Below are positions 15,201 through 22,900 of a DNA stretch of 40,153 nt, piece by piece. The number at the start of each line of letters is the position of its first letter. The first letter of the stretch is position 1. This DNA is from Borreliella garinii. GTDB taxonomy: Bacteria; Spirochaetota; Spirochaetia; JABEVK01. The notes beneath the pieces are model-generated. The model saw only the letters and a program-made list of their open reading frames with translations. It was not told the origin of the DNA and ran no database searches. The position numbers were made by a program, and so were the translations under genes. Location: NCBI GenBank assembly GCA_020720765.1, contig DYOB01000012.1, forward strand, positions 1 to 40,153. Reading direction: 5' to 3'.

Positions 15201-17027
15201 ATGGCTGAGTTTCTCACCACTTCCGATCTAGCCAAGGTACTGAATGTCACACCAAGGGCGGTAGCGCTGCGGGCTGAGAAAGAAGGCTGGCCCTGGATCA
15301 AGGACGGACGCAAAAAGGGATTCTATCGGGAAGAGCTTCCGGTAGACATTCAGACCCATCTGGTTGACTTACTGGACGCCGACGCAGTAGGAGCCCTCGC
15401 CGAAGCACGGGTGTACAATATGGTGCGTAACGAAGACCGCCAAACTGCCATGTACCGAATGATGGTAGTGCAACACGCTAAACAAGCCCGTTCTAGAGGT
15501 ATGAACCTTACCACTTTTACAGCCTCCTATAATGCGGGAAGCTATCCTTTAGTTTTTAAAATTCTGGGAAAATTGAGCGCTAAAACTCTTTACCGCTGGA
15601 TACAAGGCGTCGACCACGACAATATCGCGGCCGTGGTTCCGAAGTGGAGCCTAAGAAGCAAAGAACGAGCCCGCGGGGTCCTGACCGAGATGGAAAAGGA
15701 AGCCTTGCGCGCCTGGTACCTGGATCAGCGCAAGCCTTCGGCGGCGAGTTGCTACCACAGACTGGTGAACGGCCCCCTCCAAAGTAAAGCCAGCTACGCC
15801 ACGGTGCTCCGCTATCTCACGGGGGGGTTGGACAAGAGCCTGGTGAGCCTCTACCGGGAAGGGCCTACAGCCTTCCGCGATAAGTACATGCCCACTGTGG
15901 TGCGCGACCCAACGGCTTATTCCCCCATGGAACAGGTGCAGTCCGACCACCACAACTTCGACTTCTTTATTAACGCCGGCAACGAACTACGACGCCCCTG
16001 GGTTACGGTCATGGTGGACTATTCTAGCGGCAAGGTTCTCAGCTGGATGCCCAGCATGGCGCCCAACAGCTCGGTGATCGGCATGGCCTTTTACCTCATG
16101 GTGACCAAATACAGCGCACCGGTGGAAATCCACACCGACAACGGTAAGGATTACCTCGCCAAGAGTTTGACGGGGACCGCGGTGAACTGGGGGCAGGAAG
16201 ACGAAGCAAAAGAGGCCGAGCTCCAAGGGCTCTACGCCTTGTGCGGTACCCGGCTCATTTTGGCGACGCCCTACAACGGCAAGTCAAAGGGTCGAACAGA
16301 GCGGATGTTTGGCTCCATCAAAGCGTACTTCGACAAACAGTTTCCTACCTACACCGGGTCAAACACCGTTACCAAGCCCGAGGAAGCCAAGCTCCTGCAC
16401 CGCCGTATCGGAAAGCTGGCCAAGCGCAAAGTGGAAGGTCTGGACTTTACCGTCTTCTCACAGGCCCTGGATGAGTTCTTTACCAACTGGAACGCCCAGT
16501 GGAGAGGCGAAGCCAAAGGCCGTTCAGGGATGACCGCCGACGAAGCCTTCACAAGCCGGGCCTCGGTAGCCAAGACGGTGAATATGGGGCTTCTCGAAAA
16601 CCACTTTGGAACGCCCTTCCTTCGAACGGTGGGCAAGTACGGAGTGGAGCTGGACCACGTGCATTACTACCACCGCTCCTTGCTGGAACACTACTTTGGA
16701 CAAAAGGTTCTGGTTCGGCGGCTCTGGCACCGGCCAGGCGAGGTAGTTGTTTCCGACCAAGAAGGCCGTTTGATTGCCCGAGCTATTGCAGGTCAGTTCA
16801 ACGAAACCGCCGACCTGGACAAGGTGATGCGTTTCAAGGCTCAGGAGATTCGCTATTTCACTAACAAGGCGCATCTTCTCAAAGCCCGCACCAGTGAGAA
16901 CGAAGGACCGTTCTTCCAACTGGCAGCCGGGGCTGAGCACCAGGCCCTTCCCGAAGAGAAGGAAGCCCCCAGGGCTTCATCCAAACCCAAACTGATCAGC
17001 CCCTTGGATGTGGGCTTAGAAGGATAA
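15201..17027 (+). CDS. transposase A (MuA-type DDE recombinase)
   Basis: A 608-residue transposase that pairs the phage ends and joins them to target DNA for integration and replicative transposition. An N-terminal winged-helix segment (about 1-60; LTTSDLAKVLNVTPRAVALR) binds enhancer or operator DNA. A further DNA-binding region runs about 80-230. The RNase H-like core carries Asp249 (QSDHHN), Asp313 (HTDNGKDY) and Glu367 (GRTERMF). The C-terminal Mu-type barrel and MuB-contact region follow (about 470-608). GGAGG precedes the ATG. It is followed four bases later by the MuB-type gene. Confidence 0.95.
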   Translation: MAEFLTTSDLAKVLNVTPRAVALRAEKEGWPWIKDGRKKGFYREELPVDIQTHLVDLLDADAVGALAEARVYNMVRNEDRQTAMYRMMVVQHAKQARSRGMNLTTFTASYNAGSYPLVFKILGKLSAKTLYRWIQGVDHDNIAAVVPKWSLRSKERARGVLTEMEKEALRAWYLDQRKPSAASCYHRLVNGPLQSKASYATVLRYLTGGLDKSLVSLYREGPTAFRDKYMPTVVRDPTAYSPMEQVQSDHHNFDFFINAGNELRRPWVTVMVDYSSGKVLSWMPSMAPNSSVIGMAFYLMVTKYSAPVEIHTDNGKDYLAKSLTGTAVNWGQEDEAKEAELQGLYALCGTRLILATPYNGKSKGRTERMFGSIKAYFDKQFPTYTGSNTVTKPEEAKLLHRRIGKLAKRKVEGLDFTVFSQALDEFFTNWNAQWRGEAKGRSGMTADEAFTSRASVAKTVNMGLLENHFGTPFLRTVGKYGVELDHVHYYHRSLLEHYFGQKVLVRRLWHRPGEVVVSDQEGRLIARAIAGQFNETADLDKVMRFKAQEIRYFTNKAHLLKARTSENEGPFFQLAAGAEHQALPEEKEAPRASSKPKLISPLDVGLEG

Positions 17028-17031
17028 TTTC

Positions 17032-17961
17032 ATGACCCATCAAAAGACCTTAAAACAGGAATTCACGGACTTCTTAAAGATTCACGCCATATCTCAGGCT
17101 AAAGCTGCCGAAGGCTGTGGTTACACCCCGGGTGTGCTCAGCGGGTGGATCTCGGATAGTTATAAAGGCGACACCTTTGCAGTCGAGGGCACTATACGCT
17201 CATGGTTGGAGAGAGAAGGGCGCCGACGCGCCCGGAAGACTATTCCCGTCGCCAATACTGAATCCTTTAACCGCATCACAAAGGCCATTACCCTGGCCCA
17301 TGAGAATAAAGACATCGCCCTGGTGGTGGGGGAAGCGGGCTTTGGCAAAACCACTGCTCTTAAAGCCTACGCCGAGGCCAACCCTCACAACGCCATTTAC
17401 ATCAACGTCAACAAGGCCATGACGAAGCAAACGCTGATCTACGAGATTGCCGCCGGTTTGGGCTTTGAGCGCAAAGGTAACTTCCCAGACGTTGCGATGC
17501 GCGTACACCAAAAGCTGGCAGAACAAGATATGGTGGTGATGGTCGACGAAGCCGACTACCTCAAAGACGACAGCCTGGAACTTCTGCGACAAATCGTCAA
17601 CGACGCGGGACAAAGCGGCCTGGTTCTTTCCGGGCTACCGCGCCTGGAATACCGGATCATCACCCTCAAGAACGACCATCAGCAGATAGCCAGCCGCATC
17701 GGCGTCTACGCCGCGGTAGCCGGACTCAGGGAACTAGACGCACAAAACATCGTGCTCTCAGCCTGGCCTAACTTGGTGCAAGACCGTGAGACTCAGAAAG
17801 CCTTCTGGAAGGGATGCGGCCCCTCGGCCCGGAGGCTTTCCAAACTTATAGAGAACGCCCACCGCACCTGCATGGCGAATAACCTGGAAATGCCCACGGC
17901 GGAAGTGGTCGCCGCCGCCGGAGCCCTCATACTCGATGACACCAAAAGGAGGATTGCATGA
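17032..17961 (+). CDS. transposition target-capture ATPase (MuB-type)
   Basis: A 309-residue AAA+ ATPase that coats target DNA and delivers it to the transposase, also giving target immunity. There is an N-terminal HTH (about 8-60), Walker A GEAGFGKTT (about 100-108) and Walker B VMVDEAD (about 169-175). Sensor-like LVLSGLPRLEYR follows and the C-terminus is helical and basic. The stop overlaps the next start (ATGA). Length matches the Mu B family. Confidence 0.9.
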   Translation: MTHQKTLKQEFTDFLKIHAISQAKAAEGCGYTPGVLSGWISDSYKGDTFAVEGTIRSWLEREGRRRARKTIPVANTESFNRITKAITLAHENKDIALVVGEAGFGKTTALKAYAEANPHNAIYINVNKAMTKQTLIYEIAAGLGFERKGNFPDVAMRVHQKLAEQDMVVMVDEADYLKDDSLELLRQIVNDAGQSGLVLSGLPRLEYRIITLKNDHQQIASRIGVYAAVAGLRELDAQNIVLSAWPNLVQDRETQKAFWKGCGPSARRLSKLIENAHRTCMANNLEMPTAEVVAAAGALILDDTKRRIA

Positions 17962-18656
17962 GTAAAACCGCACTGTCCAAGTCCACAGTGACCGAAATCA
18001 TTAACCTGCACGAGCAGCTGGGAGGGATGGTCAAGGCCACGGTGGCGCTGGTCTGGAGACTCGGGGAGAAACTCACCCTTGTCAAAGACGCACTCGACTT
18101 CGGGCATTTCGGAGAATGGATTGCAGCGGAAATGCCATTTTCACATCCCACGGCCAATAGGTACATGAAGGTCTATCAGAAGTTTCCCGCAGGGATTACC
18201 GAGGACATGAACCTCTCCGAAGCCTACCTGGAGTCCGGCGTCAAGCGCCTGGGCGCACCCGAGTTGGAACCTGTGAAGATCCCCAAGGAGTTCCGCCGGG
18301 ACGGTCCCGAAGCGGTCAAAGCGGTTCTTCGAATGCCGGTTAAATCGACCGCGCACCTCAAGAAATACCGGGTCGCCGTGGTCAATAACGCCATACAAGT
18401 GGTGCGCCCAGGTTGGCATGATCCACTTCTTGTCGGCGGCATCCATATCGACACTAACGAACCAGAGCTTCTCAGCGCGAAAGAAAAGCTGGAAGACACC
18501 ATTCAGGCCGCCATGGAACTCTTCCTCGAAGAGCGCGAACAGCTGGAAGATAACGGCATGATAGCCGAGCTGTTTGACCCCTCGCCGGTTGCGGAGGTAG
18601 AGCGCGTATTCAAGAAGAAAAAGAGTAAGCCAGTAGCACTCAAGGAGGACGTATGA
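17958..18656 (+). CDS. DUF3102-like early phage protein
   Basis: A 232-residue protein. Residues about 1-75 show the DUF3102-like pattern (IGEKL.LVK..L..G.FGEWI......S..TANRYM), seen in many phage and plasmid proteins of unknown role that may bind DNA or act in replication control. The C-terminus is acidic then basic. It is coupled by ATGA to the MuB-type gene. The family assignment is by pattern only. Confidence 0.6.
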   Translation: MSKTALSKSTVTEIINLHEQLGGMVKATVALVWRLGEKLTLVKDALDFGHFGEWIAAEMPFSHPTANRYMKVYQKFPAGITEDMNLSEAYLESGVKRLGAPELEPVKIPKEFRRDGPEAVKAVLRMPVKSTAHLKKYRVAVVNNAIQVVRPGWHDPLLVGGIHIDTNEPELLSAKEKLEDTIQAAMELFLEEREQLEDNGMIAELFDPSPVAEVERVFKKKKSKPVALKEDV

Positions 18657-18877
18657 GCACTTTAATTTTAGATTCTGAAGGGTACGCAGAACTCATGCAC
18701 AACCTGCGGACCATCGAGACCTTGGCAGTAGCTGGAAGAATTAACGGTAGCTCGTTGGAGGCTTGCGAGTCCATTACAAAGATCGCCGCAAATGCAAAAC
18801 TTCATGTTATGGATCATGTCTATATCAGGAATGAAGCAGAGAAAGATGAAAAGGAGGGCAATGATGTCGAGAATTAA
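18653..18877 (+). CDS. small early protein
   Basis: A 74-residue, largely helical acidic protein coupled by ATGA to the preceding gene, with AAGGAGG before it. The helix (MHNLRTIETLAVAGRI and on) could mediate dimerisation. I recognise no family. Small early genes between the transposition and Gam genes of Mu relatives often have accessory roles. Confidence 0.55.
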   Translation: MSTLILDSEGYAELMHNLRTIETLAVAGRINGSSLEACESITKIAANAKLHVMDHVYIRNEAEKDEKEGNDVEN

Positions 18878-19376
18878 GCCCCAGGTTGTGGGCAAGATTG
18901 GGAGTCTGGAGGAAGCGGACGCCACGCTTCGGGAAATTGGCGAATGTGTCTTGGAACTAGAAGTCATTGATTCCGAGATTGATCAGCAGATTGCCTCGCT
19001 CAAGGCCAGCGCCGCCGAGAAGGGTAAGTCATACAGGCAGAGAATAGATTCGCTTTCTGAGCGGCTGGGAGCTTATGCCGAGTACAACAAAGTCGAACTT
19101 TTTGCCGACCGCAAGAGCGTGGAGCTGACTTTCGGAACCTTCGGGTATCGCAAGTCTACAAGTATCCATGTAAAAAAGACTACCCTGGATCTTCTGCGTG
19201 ATCTTGGTCTTTACCAGTTCATCCGTATTAAGGAAGAGCCGGACAAGGAGGCTATGGCTGATATGTCAGAACCAGACCTTGCTAAGGTAGACGCCAAACG
19301 CGTAGAGAAAGATAGCTTTTTCTGTGAGCCCAAAAGGGATGCCGTGAACCAGGAGCTTTTAAAAAAAGGAGCATAA
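18864..19376 (+). CDS. gam: host-nuclease inhibitor Gam
   Basis: A 170-residue protein of the Mu Gam family, which binds DNA double-strand ends like eukaryotic Ku and shields them from exonucleases. The long coiled-coil helix (about 15-70, with IDSEIDQQIASLKASAAEKG) and the beta-rich KSVELTFGTFGYRKST segment are characteristic. Two ATGs stand in a row; the second (18864) has the better spacing from GGAGG. Position after MuB agrees with Mu. Confidence 0.85.
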   Translation: MSRIKPQVVGKIGSLEEADATLREIGECVLELEVIDSEIDQQIASLKASAAEKGKSYRQRIDSLSERLGAYAEYNKVELFADRKSVELTFGTFGYRKSTSIHVKKTTLDLLRDLGLYQFIRIKEEPDKEAMADMSEPDLAKVDAKRVEKDSFFCEPKRDAVNQELLKKGA

Positions 19377-19413
19377 ACCGCCTTTCTGGACGTTAGGCGG
19401 TAGGAGGAGAGTC

Positions 19414-19848
19414 ATGTTGATAAATCGAAATCAGAAACTAGCCTTAATACATCTCGCTAAAAAGAAACTTGGCTTAAGCGATGACCAATACCGTGCTGTC
19501 CTTGTGGCAGTCACAGGCGTGGATTCATCAGCTCAGCTACAAAGCGAGCGGCAATTCGATGATCTCATGACTCGATTCCTTTCTTTAGGCTTTAGCACGA
19601 GAAGGCAAAATAAACGCCCCACTTGGTCGGACTTCTGGCGGTGCACCTCCTCCCAGCGCGCTCAGATTGAAGTACTATGGAAACGCGTTGCCCGCTCTCC
19701 AACTCCTGAAAGTCTTCGAAAGTTCGTGCAGCGCATGAGCGGAATTGATGCACCTAACTGGCTCGACAAAACAGGTGCTACCAAGGTTATTCTAGCCCTC
19801 AAGAAGCTCGCCATTCAGGCGGGAAAGGATCCGGAGAATGCTACTTAA
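19414..19848 (+). CDS. GemA/gp16-type regulatory protein
   Basis: A 144-residue protein with the GemA/gp16 hallmark start (NQKLALIHLAKKKLGLSDDQYRAVL) and the C-terminal WLDKTGATKVILALKKL. In Mu the family alters host supercoiling and gene expression and decouples replication. GTAGGAGG precedes the ATG. The stop overlaps the next start by eleven bases. Confidence 0.8.
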   Translation: MLINRNQKLALIHLAKKKLGLSDDQYRAVLVAVTGVDSSAQLQSERQFDDLMTRFLSLGFSTRRQNKRPTWSDFWRCTSSQRAQIEVLWKRVARSPTPESLRKFVQRMSGIDAPNWLDKTGATKVILALKKLAIQAGKDPENAT

Positions 19849-20098
19849 ACTCTATAGCCCTGCTCAGGCCGCCAAGCGCCTGGGAGAACCCCGTAGATCT
19901 GTTTATTACTATTTAATGATGGGGCGCTTGGAAGCTTGGAAGGTGCGCCACCTTTGGAGGATACCCGAAAGCTCTTTATCAGCAATTAAAGAGTACGCAG
20001 AACTCCTGCCATTACCCATAAAGGAAGAAAACCATGATAAGACCATCAACCAAAATTCAACTCAAAACCAACTTGCCTTTGATTTTGACTGTGCCTGA
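19838..20098 (+). CDS. MerR/excisionase-like HTH protein, first
   Basis: An 86-residue protein with an N-terminal winged HTH (SPAQAAKRLGEPRRSVYYYLMMGRLEAWKVRHLWRIP), the pattern of HTH_17/excisionase domains. The rest is a linker. It overlaps the GemA gene. Possible roles are late-gene activation (the Mor place in Mu) or architectural DNA bending. Confidence 0.6.
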   Translation: MLLKLYSPAQAAKRLGEPRRSVYYYLMMGRLEAWKVRHLWRIPESSLSAIKEYAELLPLPIKEENHDKTINQNSTQNQLAFDFDCA

Positions 20099-20243
20099 AG
20101 TTGCGGGTATTTTATGCGTGTCACAAAAGACAGTGAAACGCATGGTGCGCGATGGCCAAATCGATTCAATTACCGAAGAAAAAGAAACTCAAATTTTACG
20201 TGATGATTTGATTTTCTACTTGTCAAAACACAGCAATTTATAA
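20034..20243 (+). CDS. excisionase-like HTH protein, second
   Basis: A 69-residue protein with an HTH_17 pattern (LTVPEVAGILCVSQKTVKRMVRDGQI), overlapping the previous gene by 65 bases in another frame. AAAGGAAG before the ATG supports its own translation. A second winged-helix protein right before the lysis genes suggests a late regulator, but no Mor/C motif is seen. Confidence 0.65.
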   Translation: MIRPSTKIQLKTNLPLILTVPEVAGILCVSQKTVKRMVRDGQIDSITEEKETQILRDDLIFYLSKHSNL

Positions 20244-20291
20244 AGGCCCAAATTACAGTTTTAATAGGGGGGTTAATGCTAGCTTGATGCC

Positions 20292-20933
20292 ATGAGGTAC
20301 TTGCTAAATAACCCCTATCATACTCAACGAAACAACAAGATCGCTCCGGCATCCACGTGCAACGTCACTGCCATGATTATGGCCCTACGCTCCAGTGGGG
20401 TAGAGTTTGTTGTTCCCGTGGACACTCAGCCAGAGGATCACTTAGCCGAACTTTTAAATTCAGAAACAGTAAAGACCAAACAACTTAAGGAATTTCCTAC
20501 CCTTGGCACCCGACCAGCAAGAGAAATACACGATCTACTATCGTGGGGGACCAATTATCTGCTGTGCCACAGGGTTGTCAGTCGCTTCACCCTTAAAGCC
20601 GACCTTCGACTTCTGTTGTGGAGAATTGCGGCACTCCGTAGCGGTGCGGTAGTGGCCGGACGTTTTACAACTTATGGACACATGGTGGCCCTGGTCGGAT
20701 TCGAATATGAGGGCGAAATACCGGAGACCTGGTTAGAAACGAATCTCGACCTGGTCAAGTCCGTCATCATCGACGACCCTTGGGGAAATATACACTCTGA
20801 CTACCGTGACCATAACGGCAACAACGTTGAACTGACCTTGGCAGCCTTTAACCACTACACGCGTGAGTACGACCACGTCGGGAAAAAGTGGGCGCACATT
20901 ATCGACCCTACAGGGAGGTTTGAAGGATTATGA
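20292..20933 (+). CDS. C39-like cysteine peptidase, probable endolysin
   Basis: A 213-residue protein with the C39-type catalytic arrangement: Cys in APASTCNVTAMIMAL (about residue 23), His in TYGHMVALVGFE, and Asp in IIDDPWGN. Such domains cut peptides, and in phage lysis cassettes they act as peptidoglycan endopeptidases. It is followed directly by a two-helix holin-like gene, which supports the lysis role. No signal peptide is visible, so release would need the holin. The start lacks a strong ribosome site. Confidence 0.7.
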   Translation: MRYLLNNPYHTQRNNKIAPASTCNVTAMIMALRSSGVEFVVPVDTQPEDHLAELLNSETVKTKQLKEFPTLGTRPAREIHDLLSWGTNYLLCHRVVSRFTLKADLRLLLWRIAALRSGAVVAGRFTTYGHMVALVGFEYEGEIPETWLETNLDLVKSVIIDDPWGNIHSDYRDHNGNNVELTLAAFNHYTREYDHVGKKWAHIIDPTGRFEGL

Positions 20934-21226
20934 GCGGTGAAAGCGGCTTTAAAATAGAAGATTACCAGGATGGGAAAGAACCTATAACAGATTCAAAACC
21001 CTTGTCCATTTGGCAGGATGGAACAGGCGCTTACTCATTGATGCGCAAGTTGGTACACAGGGTTGTTCATATTGGACTTCTGATTGCCCTTGCGGGCACT
21101 GTGGCCATGTTCATGGGTAACCCACAAGCCTCTGCCATTACCATTACAGGCGCCGGAATGGTTACAGCTGGTCTAGGGATGAAGGGTGTTCAAGCCTTTG
21201 CGGAGGCTCAAAGTGGTGCTCTCTAA
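20930..21226 (+). CDS. putative holin
   Basis: A 98-residue protein with two predicted transmembrane helices (about 45-65 and 68-88) after a polar N-terminus, typical of small holins that time lysis. It is coupled by ATGA to the peptidase gene and overlaps the next gene. Assignment rests on topology and place. Confidence 0.6.
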   Translation: MSGESGFKIEDYQDGKEPITDSKPLSIWQDGTGAYSLMRKLVHRVVHIGLLIALAGTVAMFMGNPQASAITITGAGMVTAGLGMKGVQAFAEAQSGAL

Positions 21227-21530
21227 TATCTGGAAAAAAATCAAAGATTTCTTCATAGGGATCGTACTTGGGCTTTTAGCTTTCGTCTTGATATTTAAGA
21301 AGGACAACATACAGCCAATCTCAGAAGAAAGAAAAGAGGAAAAACGAGATGAATTACAAAACACTCCTGCTCGTGAGCTTGTTGACCGTTCCCATGATCC
21401 CGTGCGCCTTCGCGCAAGAATCGAACAGATCGACGCCGAGTATCGAGAATCCGTACGGGATCAGACTCGACGCCGACTACTCGGGGCCGGTAGTGCTGGA
21501 ACTCCTTCAAATGATGGAGGAGGAAGCTAG
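21213..21530 (+). CDS. putative inner-membrane spanin (Rz-like)
   Basis: A 105-residue protein with one N-terminal membrane helix (about 15-30) and a long charged helical periplasmic part, as in Rz i-spanins, which with an outer partner fuse the two membranes at lysis. The GTG at 21213 is preceded by GGAGG at six bases; the in-frame GTG at 21186 is less supported. It overlaps the holin-like gene and hosts another frame inside its 3' half, resembling the nested Rz/Rz1 layout. Confidence 0.55.
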   Translation: MVLSNIWKKIKDFFIGIVLGLLAFVLIFKKDNIQPISEERKEEKRDELQNTPARELVDRSHDPVRLRARIEQIDAEYRESVRDQTRRRLLGAGSAGTPSNDGGGS

Positions 21531-21729
21531 TGAAGCGATCTCGAAAGCGTTCGAAGAAGGGTACAAGGAAGGTCTACTCGCGGAAGCCCCCGAGAGGGTT
21601 TTTTGGCAGACTGAAGCAGAGAACTTACGAGCCGAATTTTTTCCCAAATCCTGGGCCGGACCCACTGCTATTGCTTGCTTTAGCCTCGGCGTTCTTTCGA
21701 CGCTCCTTGCTCAGAACCTTGGGAGGTAG
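21349..21729 (+). CDS. exported lysis-cassette protein nested over the spanin-like gene
   Basis: A 126-residue protein in a different frame, overlapping the Rz-like gene by 182 bases. It has an N-terminal signal peptide ending CAFAQ (the Cys could also be a loose lipobox) and a C-terminal hydrophobic helix (about 105-122). Position suggests an outer-membrane spanin partner, but the C-terminal helix is unusual for Rz1, so another envelope role is possible. Confidence 0.5.
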   Translation: MNYKTLLLVSLLTVPMIPCAFAQESNRSTPSIENPYGIRLDADYSGPVVLELLQMMEEEASEAISKAFEEGYKEGLLAEAPERVFWQTEAENLRAEFFPKSWAGPTAIACFSLGVLSTLLAQNLGR

Positions 21730-22089
21730 ATGATGGACCAGCTTGTTCTCATGCTCTTGCAATACGGCTCAGCCCCAGCGCTTCTCGTTCTTGCTTTTGC
21801 TATCGGACTCATGGGAAAAAGGCTCTCCGACTTTGATCGTAAGAGTGATCGTCGTATTCAGGAAATGCTTGCCCAAGTAAAGGAAGAAATTTCCGCTCTT
21901 GAGCGTTCTTTAGATTCTAAGGTAGCAAAAATGGATGAGGCGGTTGATGAGCTCGCTAGGCGGGTTACTGTTATTGAAAGGGACTATCTGCCAAGACAAG
22001 AGCATTACCGAGATTTCTCGGGGTGGAGAGAAGAAATACACCGGGTGGTTGACCGCCTCGATCGTCTGGCAGAAAGGGAAAAAAAATGA
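21730..22089 (+). CDS. membrane coiled-coil protein (Mu gp25/DUF2730-like)
   Basis: A 119-residue protein with one N-terminal transmembrane helix (about 8-28) followed by a long coiled coil (about 35-118). This matches Mu gp25-type proteins located between lysis and terminase genes. GGGAGG precedes two adjacent ATGs; the second (21733) has better spacing. The function is unknown in the family. Confidence 0.65.
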   Translation: MMDQLVLMLLQYGSAPALLVLAFAIGLMGKRLSDFDRKSDRRIQEMLAQVKEEISALERSLDSKVAKMDEAVDELARRVTVIERDYLPRQEHYRDFSGWREEIHRVVDRLDRLAEREKK

Positions 22090-22379
22090 AGCAAACAACG
22101 CTACGTGGTAAAATTCTGGAATTTCTTAAGAACATTTACCCTGAGGGAGCTGACGAACGAACAGTGATAGGAATCTTTTATGATTACCACAAGGTTACCG
22201 ACATAGAACAGTCACTTGCTTACCTTGCGGACAAATGTTTGGCTTCAGTAAAAGACTTGCCTCACCCTTATAAGAGTGGTGAGCGAGTGAAAATCTACCG
22301 TATCTCACCCACAGGTATCGACCTTATGGAAGGTACTATTACAGACGCTGGTGTAAACATCTGCCCGGATGTGGACTAA
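22086..22379 (+). CDS. winged-HTH protein (Mu gp26-like)
   Basis: A 97-residue protein with an ArsR-like winged-helix pattern (LRGKILEFLKNIYPEGADERTVIG, then HKVTDIEQSLAYLADKCL, then a wing ending RISPTGIDLMEG). It occupies the gp26 place just before the small terminase. ATGA and one-base overlaps bind it into the packaging cluster. Probably helps terminase or regulates late genes. Confidence 0.65.
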   Translation: MKQTTLRGKILEFLKNIYPEGADERTVIGIFYDYHKVTDIEQSLAYLADKCLASVKDLPHPYKSGERVKIYRISPTGIDLMEGTITDAGVNICPDVD

Positions 22380-22900
22380 TGGGCCGCCGCAGTAACGCCG
22401 ACCTGCTCGGCATCGTAGAGCAGATCATGGACCTGTATAACTCCCAGAAATTGACGATTAATCAAATCGTCGAGGAGTTACAACATAAGGGGTTTGCCGT
22501 TTCTCGGAGCGGTATTCAGCGGACAGTTCGCTCTTATAAGGAGACGGCGAGGCTTTATAAAAAAGCCATGGAAGAATCCAAAATACTGATCGACATGGTG
22601 CGCTCAGACCCTAACACCGATGTGAACGAAGCGAGCCTTTCAATTCTGAGTCGAAACTACTTTGAGTTTGTCCAGAGTATGGATGGTTTGCAATTCAAAG
22701 ATTCCGCCGAAGCCGCTCATGCGCTCAAGGCCTTGGTGCAAAGCCAGACGCAAATTGCCAAGCTCAGACTCAACTTCCAAAACGGTGTGGCAGCGGCGAA
22801 AAAGTCAGTCATGGAGACCATTCGGAAAGAGCTCCAAAACCATCCCGATTTACTCGATCGTCTAACAGCTGTCGTTGGCGGCTTGGAGGTCAGTACTTGA
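22379..22900 (+). CDS. small terminase subunit (Mu gp27/DUF3486 family)
   Basis: A 173-residue protein beginning MGRRSNADLLGIVEQIMDLY, matching the DUF3486/gp27 family, which recognises phage DNA for packaging. An HTH (about 25-50) is followed by a long helical oligomerisation region (about 95-165). It overlaps the large terminase start by four bases. Confidence 0.85.
   Translation: MGRRSNADLLGIVEQIMDLYNSQKLTINQIVEELQHKGFAVSRSGIQRTVRSYKETARLYKKAMEESKILIDMVRSDPNTDVNEASLSILSRNYFEFVQSMDGLQFKDSAEAAHALKALVQSQTQIAKLRLNFQNGVAAAKKSVMETIRKELQNHPDLLDRLTAVVGGLEVST

Noticed and set aside
14558-15208. Rightward 216-codon frame between regulators and transposase
   Set aside because: Arg/Asn-rich, no clear fold, and fully antisense to a frame with ideal ribosome site and a typical membrane-anchored protein; kept only as an alternative.
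21530-21733. GTG-started third frame within the lysis genes
   Set aside because: Extremely Arg/Pro-rich product shadowing the exported protein frame; the good upstream AG-rich site is explained by the encoded acidic residues.
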